Part shown: positions 11,032 through 19,787 of the stretch, one piece after another
How positions within the stretch are numbered: the first letter of the stretch is position 1
Layout of the letters: every line of letters begins with the position of its first letter
NCBI GenBank assembly: GCA_032718475.1
Contig: JAUCBJ010004103.1
Span: 1 to 47,994, forward strand
Reading direction: 5' to 3'
DNA from: Nemertoderma westbladi
Lineage: Eukaryota; Xenacoelomorpha; Nemertodermatida; Nemertodermatidae
DNA length: 47,994 bases
Notes under the pieces: generated by a model
The model's database searches: none
Told to the model about the DNA's origin: nothing
What the model saw: only the letters and a program-made list of their open reading frames with translations
Made by a program: the position numbers and the translations under genes

Positions 11032-11130
11032 CGACAGGACATTTCGCCGGATGTTCCGCGCTATGTCTCACCAGACATCTCACCAGACTGTTCACCGGAC
11101 GCTTCACCAGACTGTCTACTAGACACTCCA
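10690..11130 (+). repeat. ~12-bp degenerate tandem repeat encoding Pro-Asp units
   Basis: Roughly 35 units of the type TCACCAGACTGT/TCGCCGGATGTT sit between RNase H and integrase. Because 12 is a multiple of 3, every unit yields xPD or xPDC/Y/F in the pol frame, while the other frames are also long and open. It looks like a microsatellite-type expansion tolerated inside a polyprotein linker. Confidence 0.85.
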
Positions 11131-11704
11131 GTAGAAGACCCATTGGAGCGGACAATTAACAACTTACCGAATTTGACTTCTTTGGACGACAAAGGTGTGG
11201 CCACAGCGATCACACTCCGCTCAAAGAAAATACTTGACTTACCACCTACAGGTAAACGTGTAACTAAGGTTAGGAAGCTTACAGGCTCACAGGAACACAC
11301 TAACACTGTAGAGTTGAAACCGTTACTGCCAGTCGACTCACTAGGTGCGGACGGTAAATGTAAGACCGTGGAGATTGACATACTTGGGGACTCAGACAAA
11401 CCTACCCCAAACCTTGAGACAATATGCCAGAGGCAAACGCGACTTTCCTAGAAGACTTACCTTAAAGGAAGTTGGTCATTGTGAAGTTGATATCATTCGA
11501 CATTCTCAATTGCGATATTTCGCACGAGAATTCACAGCGATCAACCAAGGTAAACAGATCAAGTCTTCACCGATTTTGAGTTGGAGTCCGATTATTTATA
11601 GGGGTTACTTTGTCACAAGTCCAGACTCCAAAACATCGACTTTGCACTTGACTTTAGGTATCCTATCATCATACCGCAACACCATGAGTTACAGCGCGCT
11701 ATGA
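11032..11704 (+). pseudogene. pol: Pol linker and integrase N-terminal part (frameshifted)
   Basis: After TGA 11029 the pol frame stays open to TAG 11449, giving the rest of the PD repeat and a linker. The recognisable continuation, EVGHCEVDIIRHSQ and FAREFTAINQGKQI (about 11470-11560), is in another frame, which ends at TGA 11702. The His pair expected before the HHCC zinc finger (PIIIPQHH, about 11660-11690) lies in yet another frame. So there are frameshifts near 11450, 11620 and 11735, and this part of the polyprotein is not translatable. Confidence 0.75.
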
Positions 11705-11716
11705 TACTGGACGCAC

Positions 11717-12853
11717 ATGTACAACTCCATGTACGTGGGTAGACATCACTGCCTATCACACTTACGATCGAGGTTTGTACTGATTAGGCCTAGCAAGGCA
11801 CTGAGTTCGGTAACACGGAACTGTATGATTTGTAAGAAGGTGCACGCGAGGATAGGACACCAAGAAATGAGTGAACTACCATTATTAGCAAGATTACAGG
11901 CATTTAGACCCCCTTTCACTGAGACAGGGATAGACTGTTTTGGACCTATAATCGCGAAACGCGGAAGGGTACAGGTAAAACGTTGGGGATTAATCTTCAC
12001 TTGCATGGCCAGCAGAGCTGTCCATATTGAGCGTGTGACAGACTTGACCACCAATGCCTTTATCCTAGCCTTACGGCGATTTATCGCTAGACGTGGATTG
12101 GTCAAATCCATTTATTGTGACCAAGGGACAAACTTTGTGGGTGCACGGAACGAAATAACCGGAGCTTTAAGGAAGTTGGACCAAAACCAGATTTCTGAGG
12201 AACTACGTCCTCACCGTATTGTTTGGAACTTTAACACTCCAGACAGTCCGTGGAGAGGCGGCGTTTGGGAAAGGCTGATTGGCTCAATTAAAACAGCTAT
12301 GGCTAAAGTAATACCGACGCAAAACATCTTGACAGACGACCAACTGACGACGTTACTAATAGGAATCGAAGCGATTTTGAACACTAGGCCGATCGCTTTG
12401 ATCCCAGACAATAACGACGCACAGTTTGCCTTGACATCAGCGCACCTGCTTATGCAGGCGCCGACGACATTGTTGCCAATTTCGGTACCCATTAATAGCG
12501 ACGGATACGGCAACAAAGCTTGGAAAATCACTCAGCTACTTGCAAACAAATTCTGGGAAATATGGCAGAAATATTATTTGCCCTCTATTTCAACCAGAAC
12601 CTCTTGGTATCTTAATACCCGATGTTTGAGACGAGGAGACCACGTTTTATTGGCTGAAGCCAATCTGAAAAGACAGTTTTGGCTGACTGGAGTCATTTTG
12701 ACCACGCACCCTACATCTGGTGTAGTAAGGACAGTTACTGTAAGGACTATCGACGGACGTACCATAGATAGGCCTGTACAACGTCTCGTGCTCCTTGAGG
12801 AGACTAGAAACGAGACAGGAGACTATAAATCTCCACCCAATATTAGTAAATAG
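11717..12853 (+). pseudogene. pol: BEL/Pao integrase
   Basis: The enzyme that inserts the DNA copy. The frame starts at about 11717, inside the zinc finger: the Cys pair (CMIC, near 11820) is present, but the His pair is in another frame upstream. The catalytic core shows Asp in TGIDCFGP (codon 11933-11935), Asp in YCDQGTNFVG (12119-12121) and Glu in GVWERLIGS (12269-12271). There are 49 residues between the second Asp and the Glu. The C-terminal part (LRRGDHVLLAE, RPVQRLVLLE) matches the family's C-terminal domain. The stop at 12851-12853 looks like the natural end of pol. Confidence 0.92.
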
Positions 12854-13591
12854 AGATGTGGGACCCTTGATGGCCACCACATAGACTTACCGTATTTTAG
12901 TAATTTAGTATTTTGTATTACTGTATGTGCATTTGTAATCCTCTTCACTGTAGATAGAGACAGCGGTGGAATTCCATTGTCTTTATATGTGAACATGGAG
13001 GGTAGTACCCTTATGTATCACATAGGAGCGGGATTGTGTGTACAGTAGGAATATAATTCCACTTGGAACCCACAAGTGAGACAATTTTTCAAAATTATTA
13101 GACAAATCCATTTAGTTGGATTTAAATTTAAGAAAAATGATTCTCCAGTGAATGCGAATTCTAGAATACAACTAGATAAAAATTAAAATTTGGGAGGACA
13201 AGAGCGGATGGAAGGCTTGCGAGCCTACCGATAAATTTTTTTTGGAAAAGAAAACCGGCCTTGTTCTACGTAGTCGTGTCTACTATTATTTAGACCGAAT
13301 TAATTCTCGACTGCATTATTTTCTTTGGGAATGTAGTTTGGGAAATTAAAAGGTGAGTATTTTAGACTCGCGGCTAGTTTACCCGGAATTCGTTTTTTAT
13401 CGGCACAATTTTTTGGATTAGGAGCCAGTGCGAAATCACGCGAACCCGAAGTCATTAGGCAAATGGGTTGGGGTTTTAGAGCAAAGTTGAGCCAAAAGCC
13501 GACAAACTCTAAGTCACCTCACATCCAACCTCTATTTTGTGCTTCATCTAGTAGAAACGTAACGATATGTAACCATATATACGCGTATATA
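12854..13591 (+). other. Spacer between pol and the extra frame
   Basis: A/T-rich and without a supported gene. It holds hairpin motif copy 6 (13210-13229) in non-coding sequence, next to a run of T and a purine-rich stretch. The following frame is open upstream to 13463, but the ATG at 13592 gives a more protein-like start. Whether a promoter or splice acceptor for a subgenomic RNA lies here cannot be told. Confidence 0.5.
13210..13229 (+). repeat. Hairpin motif copy 6 (non-coding)
   Basis: Exact copy of GGAAGGCTTGCGAGCCTACC between pol and the extra frame, outside any supported coding sequence. Confidence 0.9.
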
Positions 13592-14584
13592 ATGGCGGAG
13601 AAGATTTATAAGGAGTTACGTCAGGGGTTTACGCAGGAACAGGAGCACCAGGCACCGTTTAATTGTTATGGAGCTAAAAACTTTAGTGTGTTTGGAGTGG
13701 AGAGTATGGCTAGGAGTACAGCCAAGCTTGCTAAATCCAAGGCGGACCCGAATGTTACGAAACAGCGATTAGACGCTTATAACAAAAGAGCGGAGGAATT
13801 ACGCGTGGAGTTCAATGTGTTGTATCCCTACGATGCATTATGCGATGCCAGTGACATTTGCGAGGATCCAGACACAGAGATACGCCGATTATATCATACG
13901 CTGCAATATTTGACGGTAAACGAACCCTTGCCTGCAGCTAGGGACAAATTCGATGGAATGCATCTTTATAGACGCGCTCGAGGAGCGGATCCAGAGACAA
14001 AGGACGCGTTCTCCATATACAAACTGTTTTACAAATGTGGAGCATGTATGTGCGAGCAAGACAACGCGATTCCTATGCGATTGAACTCGGAGAACCCCGA
14101 GCCGATATTAGCGCGATGCTCATACCACCAAAGTCTATGTTACCAAGAAGGCGGATACCCTTTGACGAATCCGTACCATTCGTTTAAGATGATTGGACCG
14201 AACGCGGGTGAGATCGTTATTGACGAACCCAAATTAGTCGAACCAGACGTCTACAGCATGGTAGTGGACGAGTCTAATAAGTCGACGCAAGAGAAACGGG
14301 AAGCTTTGAGCCTCTACAGGGCGTACAAGGCGTACGAGAAAGGCGAGATTGAGGAGTTCGGCGGAAGGCTCGCGAGCCTACCATTTTATTGGATATCCCA
14401 CGATCAAACCGAACCTAAGGAGATGACACCCGAGCTCTTCGATAGTATCACCTTTGCTCAGCGTTTGTCGCAGAGACTACAGATATCTCATGTCGAGATG
14501 ACGCGAGAACGTCAGCCCCATCCTACTAAAGCGATAGTACCGGTCGCGAGACCAACCAGCTTTCCTATTAGTATACCGACCTGA
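13592..14584 (+). pseudogene. Extra frame of the element, part A (unknown)
   Basis: I do not recognise this protein. From ATG 13592 (MAEKIYKELRQ) about 330 codons are open to TGA 14582-14584. The same frame continues open afterwards, so this is part of a longer protein. A cysteine cluster (FYKCGACMCEQ ... CSYHQSLC, about 14028-14150) could bind zinc. A highly charged helical stretch (EKREALSLYRAYKAYEKGEIEEF, split by no gap) leads into hairpin copy 7 at 14363-14382, read as GRLASLP. No signal peptide or membrane segment is visible. Codon use and G/C content resemble gag and pol and differ from the A/T-rich flanks, so it probably belongs to the element. Confidence 0.6.
14363..14382 (+). repeat. 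Hairpin motif copy 7
   Basis: GGAAGGCTCGCGAGCCTACC, the CGCG-loop variant, which makes AGGCTCGCGAGCCT a perfect 14-bp palindrome. Read as GRLASLP in the extra frame. Confidence 0.9.
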
Positions 14585-15574
14585 GAGGAGACAACTTATG
14601 AGATTCCTATAGTTGAACACCCGGAGATCATTTCGAACCTGGATTTCCTCCCATCGGTTACCTTTGGTGATGTGTTAGAGTCAGCCGAGTTGCGTAGAAC
14701 GATAGTTCAGAAAATCGTACGCAACGTGCCTCCACATATTACGGACTTTAAGGAAGTGGTTCGCGGGGGGACGGATATCGCACCTTGTATCTTGCGAGGA
14801 TATCTGACGAAAAATATGCGATTATGGATTGGAGTCGGAACGTTTGAGACCGACACCGATATTGCGACCAATTGGACTGGTAAACCTATTAGTTTCGATG
14901 ATGAAAAGTCCATAGGGAGAATTTGGAACCCTACCGACGATTTACTCGACGATTGGGACGTGACTAGCCGATCTCTGAAGGAGAATGGTTATATGTTTTA
15001 CGATAATGAAGGAGGAAGCCACCAGCAAAGCCTCACTTCGAAGAACATACAGATTCGAGCACCAGATGGTGTGTTACATGTCTTCAGCCGACAAAGGAGC
15101 GATAGAAAGATGCCTATGCCGGAAGGAACGACGCAAAGACACGCGATGATAAAACGGATAGTTAAATCCATGGACCTGGCTTGTAGCATAGAAGCTAGGA
15201 TGTTACCAAAGGCCGTACCAGACGTTGTGCTTGACAAGAGCATCGTCAAGATCGGATCCGGTGTACGGGATGACCTTATTAGCGATTTCGCAGGAATGCC
15301 CACGGAAGAGGATCGATTGCCTACGCCATACGTGGATACTAGACCATTGTTGCTTTGGGCTATTGAGCAAGGATATTTTAGGGAGTATAACACGCTAAAA
15401 ACTGGGACGGGTTATATCTCATACCTAATGTTCAGTTGGGATTATAAGGAGAGTAAGAGGAGCAAATACACGGACGTATATGGAGAGGGAGATACCCCTG
15501 GCGTAAACGAGTTCGAGTCACAGCTAAGTGGCGAGGTTGCGTGTACTGGGCGATTACTTCACCTCCACGAATAA
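14585..15574 (+). pseudogene. Extra frame of the element, part B (unknown)
   Basis: Direct in-frame continuation of part A after the TGA at 14582; there is no other stop to TAA 15572-15574. About 330 residues of soluble, mixed-charge sequence with no motif I can name (for example DFKEVVRGGTDIAPCILRGY near 14750). The end at 15574 is probably caused by a frameshift: part C overlaps it from 15541 in another frame and carries on in a similar style. The third forward frame also looks protein-like from about 15540 to 15640, so the exact break is unclear. Confidence 0.55.
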
Positions 15575-17346
15575 TCTTGCAATACTATTTGGCGATAGAA
15601 TCTTCGGTCAATGTTTGCTTCGTCGCCGATGTAGTGTCTAGGACTCTAAAGCGACATCCGTTATGTCTCGGTGAAGGACATACCTTTTACGACGGAGGAA
15701 GGACGCATACTGATGTATTCCGACGATTTCTCCAACCCTTTTATAATACCGATGCGCACTGCGAAGTTTTCACGCGAGCGGGACTTAGCATTTTCAGGGA
15801 CATCTATCTCACTCACGCGGGAAGCCTAGTCGACAGACCGTCGATGTTAATGTTAGTACCCTATGACGGGGAACGCCACGCGGAATTCAAAGGCCCGGAA
15901 GGATCCTGGAAGGCTCGCGAGCCTACCGCCCATCACGACGATGTGTATCCAACCGAGTTTGCGATAATAGACAAACCGTTGCGGCAACTCATAGAGATAG
16001 AGGAGAACCTTCCGAGGAAGACGCGAACTGAGATACGCGAGTTGGAGAAAAGCGATGCCATGGTTTGTGTACAACCTATGGAGACGAACTTACCGACTGA
16101 CCCGGATGTTGAGAATTATCACGTGGATGGTAGCGCTCGCCCCATCGGAGATCTTATCTATGAGCGAGTTTGGTACCCTGCCAACACTATTTGCGGCAGA
16201 TGCGGGGCAACTGGCCACCACGCAAAGAAATGCGGAGCGAAACACATATCTCTACCGGACTTAGTATGTAACTGGTGCGGGGATCAGCGTTCGCACACTT
16301 TCTACACTTGCTGGCGTTTCGTGGCGCAGTGCACGTATTGTAATATTAAAGGTCATAGGGCATCCGAATGTCAACTTAGGGACGTCCCCTATGAGCACAT
16401 ATCAGTTAAAATCGTTCGACAGCTATTCAACCATTGGGAGAATCTAGCAGATGAGCATGTATCGACGCAGCAACGCCATTTCCCTATGAGAGCACACTTG
16501 GGATTTTGGGCCGTAAACCCTCTCATAATGTCGAAGGAAGGATACGTGTCAGCTATGCCTCAATACGATAAACTCTTGGAGGTGCTGGATATATTGCCAC
16601 TGGATAGCGGATTTAAGGTTGTGCGGGATTACTTTCTACAGGTACACCCCGACAACAAGAACACTTGGAACTTTCATACTGTGGTGAACAAGATTACCGC
16701 CGGGGAATTCGAAAAATTGCGAGTCGAACAGCGGAATCGAGGAGCCTGGCATTCGATAGCTTGGGCATACAGGAGCGCATTTTATCACAAACGCGTAACC
16801 TCATGTATTCTAGACGAGACCGACGTTTTGCATGAGACTGGCTTCAAGGCCACGCCGTTAGCCGAAAAGACGCGTCACCCACAGGATGATCCGCAACTTC
16901 GTATACTTAGAGCCCAGAAGGCCGGACAAGAGATAAAGAAAGTAGTAAATGTCGCCGAGAGGACGACATCGAAGTCGCAAATCCAGATGACTCGGGGCAC
17001 GGTTTCCCTCACTAAAGAACCACGCGGAGGGACAGGATACGCTTTGCTGGAACCCATTAGGATTCAAACAACGTCAGAGAGCGAGGTGTCAGTGGACGGA
17101 ACAGTCCCACCCTTTCGACTTCCTCCCAGCGTTGTGGAGACTCGATCCGATGTTAAGCCAACAATTGGAATCGGACGAGGATTAAGAGGACTGAGCGCAC
17201 GACGGATGTGCGAAACTCCCGTCGTCCCCTTTCCTAGCGTTTTGGAACCACCGACAACTCGACACCGAAGTCCGAGTCCAGTTCGACCTCGACCACCCCC
17301 CAATCATACTAGAGGGCGTGGACGAGCCTGTTCGGCCAAGGAATAG
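15541..17346 (+). pseudogene. Extra frame of the element, part C: zinc-knuckle protein
   Basis: About 600 codons open to TAG 17344-17346. Three Cys/His modules lie close together: CCHC knuckle CGRCGATGHHAKKC (16192-16233), CNWCGDQRSHTFYTC (from 16267), and CCHC knuckle CTYCNIKGHRASEC (16330-16371). Such knuckles bind single-stranded nucleic acid, as in Gag. The C-terminal ~70 residues are rich in Arg and Pro and end in an RGRGR tail, also suggesting RNA or DNA binding. Hairpin copy 8 (15908-15927) is read here as WKAREPT. There is no membrane segment, so an envelope role is not supported. It may be a second Gag-like or nucleic-acid chaperone protein; the function is unknown. Confidence 0.65.
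15908..15927 (+). repeat. Hairpin motif copy 8
   Basis: GGAAGGCTCGCGAGCCTACC, the CGCG-loop variant, read as WKAREPT. The copy in part A is the same variant but is read in the other frame. Confidence 0.9.
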
Positions 17347-17527
17347 GAGAGCGAGAAGAAAGGAAGGCTTGCGAGCCTACCGATTGGATATTATATTCGG
17401 ATATTTTATTTGGATGTTTATATTTGATATTTATATTGGATATTTATATTTGGATATTATATTTGGGTATTTATATTGGACATTGGTTTTGGAGGAGCGA
17501 GTCTTACTTACTGTTTTCATGGAGCGG
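17347..17527 (+). other. 3' non-coding end: hairpin copy 9, A/T repeat, polypurine stretch
   Basis: A purine-rich run (17342-17367) leads into hairpin copy 9 (17362-17381). Then comes a degenerate ~11-bp A/T repeat (ATATTTGGAT units, about 17385-17490). The bases just before the LTR, GGAGCGG (17521-17527), would be the polypurine primer for plus-strand synthesis; this is short and is inferred from position only. Confidence 0.6.
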
Positions 17528-17660
17528 TGATGGATTATTTCACTATAAGATAGCATTTGTAGTTTAACGTAAAAACTTTCTAAAATCCGACGCATTTTGA
17601 TTAAGTTACAGTAATGTAATATGCCTATTCATATTAGTACACATAAAACCCGTAGTTAAT

Positions 17661-17737
17661 CTCATGGCGTAGTGGTCAGATGGTTAAGGCGTTGGTTGCA
17701 TTACAGATAGGTTACGAGTTCGAATCCCAGTCGGGAA
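17661..17737 (+). promoter_or_regulatory. tRNA-like pol III promoter in 3' LTR
   Basis: The fuller copy of the tRNA-like module. The A-box region TAGTGGTCAGATGGTTAAGG (about 17670-17689) and the B box GAGTTCGAATCCC (17716-17728) are about 30 bp apart, normal for tRNA-derived promoters. Sequence after the B box (AGTCGGGA) resembles a tRNA 3' side. Confidence 0.6.
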
Positions 17738-17819
17738 ATTTGCATTTTGGGGCAATTTATTTTCATTTGGTACAATTTGATAAACCAATGAGGTGCGTAC
17801 AACACATGGAACGATGAGT

Positions 17820-17924
17820 TGGGCCAATCATAGGGCATAGAACATCTTATTGCTCCAATGTGAGGCCATGGAATTCTCTGGAAGGTTCTAGCGGATTCTA
17901 TGTCCCAGATTTAGTATATAAAGG
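17820..17924 (+). promoter_or_regulatory. Putative pol II promoter of 3' LTR
   Basis: CCAAT box in GGGCCAATCATAGGGCAT (17821-17838) and TATATAAAGG (17915-17924), at the same spacing as in the 5' LTR. If active, it would drive transcription rightward into the flank. Confidence 0.45.
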
Positions 17925-19787
17925 GCTGGTTTGCCTTCGGTTATCACTTGTCACCATTCACTACTCCTCTTCATTAGTTACTTGTTTCTTGTTGAAACTA
18001 TTTTGGTAAATCTGTTTGATAAGTTTTGTAAACTGTAAATATACTGTAAACTTCTGAACATGTATATTTCCAAACGTCCACCTTTGGGACAGCCAAGCAT
18101 TAGGAAGATGGCCGCCTAGACCGTTAGGCCGTCAGCAACGCGGGGAAATGATGTCCACAACACGCTAGCACCCACATTAGATTAGACCGCGCACCCCCTT
18201 TGCCCTACGAAATACTCCACCTTGCCATGCAGCGCCCAATTTCCGAGGAAGGTAAGACTTTGTTTGAACGAAATACTCCACCTTGCCATGCAGCGCCCAA
18301 TTTCCGAGGAAGGTAAGACTTTGTTTGATGCCCTTGCCCGACGTAAGACCTATAGATCAGGGTAAGCGTGACGCCGTTCTGGGACGCCGCAAAATTTAGG
18401 ATCAAATAACTATATTCTGACAGAGCCCCCCCCACCCCCCCCCCCCCCCCCCCGTCAGTATTGCAAATCCCTGGGTTAACCTGTATACCTCGCAGGTGCG
18501 AACTATTGCCGTCCGTCAGTACGCGAGTACATATTAGGTACAAACAGTATATGTTCCATAATTTAGTGATTCTCACCACTGACCGTTTGGTGCCGGTTCG
18601 CTTTGTAGAATATACATTAGTACCCCCCCCCTTGTCTGAACTTAGTTATTTGATCAGGCAAGGAGTATTTCTGCTACCGGCACACCGCTTGGCCTAGGGA
18701 GGTTTTATTAATATCCTACCGCGCCTTGCCACGTACTAATAGGAATTGCTGCTAACTACCGCAGCAACAAAGTTCTAGAATCAAATTTGTATACCAGATC
18801 AGCTAATGTACGGTAGCAATTAACCCCTATTTCTTATCTTACAACCAGAATCTGGTATTTGTGCCGATCATGGGTGTAGTTACTAACACCGTGGTTGCAA
18901 GGGTTGAGTTGTGGATGGGAAGGAGAGAGCTTTGACGTCATTTGTAAATATAAAGTTCTACAAAACGCGACTAGTTTATTTTAGTAGCTAGCGCACGGTA
19001 TTGTTTTGGTCAGAGAATTACTAAAACCTAGTAAAATGATATACACCAAAATTGTTTTATTGTAACACACCCACACACACACACACCCTAAAACATATTT
19101 ACCCTTAGAGTTCTACTAGATAGCGCACTTTAGATTACTTTAGGCAGAATATATATATCTTACTGTTGGTATTTGTAAATTTAGGATCTGATATTTAGTT
19201 ACGGCAAGAAGGAGTATTTATTTCGTTATTAAACTGTTGTTTGTCAGAGCAGCGGTATTGTTACATTAGGCACGACCCTCTTTAGACTGATTTAGCACGG
19301 GGATCAGTATTGTTACGCTAGGTCTGTTAACCCACTAGCTCGTATATAAACCATATAAATCACACCGCGGCAAGTTGCGGTATTTAGGACTGTCAGCGAT
19401 AGTTAGGATTCGCTGCGTGGGGATTGTTTTCCCATGAGTTTGGTCTGTTACTGTAACTGTACATCTGCCATACCGGTTAGAGGACAGGTTTCCTTTTGTC
19501 TAGTTCGTAGGCATTAGACCCGCTCACGTACATAGAATAGACACTAGGTTCTGCTCCTCGCCAGTAGTTGTTTGTGTATTGTATCTGTTTGTTTAGATAC
19601 CCTGGACTGGGATTTGTTGTCAGATACTGTACGAGCCCGTTTCAATACTAGATCTTACGGTAAGATACATCGTTACTAGGATCTGGTAAGCGGTATACTA
19701 CTGGACTTTACGGTTAGAGATATTCTATAGCTTCATATTAGTAGATTTGTAGGCCGTAGGATAGCCCCTACCATAGAGGACTTTACA

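Larger units (their letters stand above)
1724..19787 (+). mobile_element. BEL/Pao LTR retrotransposon with extra 3' reading frame
   Basis: Two long direct repeats starting TGATG (1724 and 17528) flank a ~12.8 kb internal region. It encodes, in order, gag (with DUF1759-like and zinc-knuckle regions), an aspartic protease, an RT of the Pao/A17 type with YVDD, RNase H, and an integrase. That order and the RT/protease wording are diagnostic of BEL/Pao. Beyond pol lies another ~3.7 kb zinc-knuckle frame. The copy is damaged by six in-frame TGA codons and about four frameshifts. The LTRs differ by many substitutions and indels, so the insertion is not recent. No matching target-site duplication is visible: the left flank ends ATAAGC and the right begins ATGAGG. 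Confidence 0.92.
17528..19787 (+). repeat. 3' LTR of the BEL/Pao element
   Basis: 2260 bp aligning to the 5' LTR. It lacks the 687-bp MITE and one ~57-bp unit, and has its own 61-bp tandem duplication (18208-18329, CGAAATACTCCACCTTGCCA block twice). Poly-C runs lie at 18426-18453 (one A inside) and 18623-18631. The end is placed at TTTACA (19787); similarity to the 5' LTR stops within about 6 bp. At over 2 kb it is long for a BEL/Pao LTR. Confidence 0.85.

Noticed and set aside
10422-11042. Antisense and alternative-frame ORFs over the Pro-Asp region
   Set aside because: The 12-bp repeat keeps every frame open; only the pol frame links to known domains on both sides.
6041-14584. UGA read as selenocysteine or a variant genetic code
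   Set aside because: The element also has frameshifts and indels, and the nuclear code of animals is standard; CpG decay explains the TGAs more simply.
13592-17346. Envelope gene
   Set aside because: Right position, but no signal peptide or membrane segment was seen, and zinc knuckles point to nucleic-acid binding.
17661-17737. Functional tRNA gene
   Set aside because: A and B boxes are present, but no cloverleaf with a paired T arm, anticodon arm and acceptor stem can be drawn.
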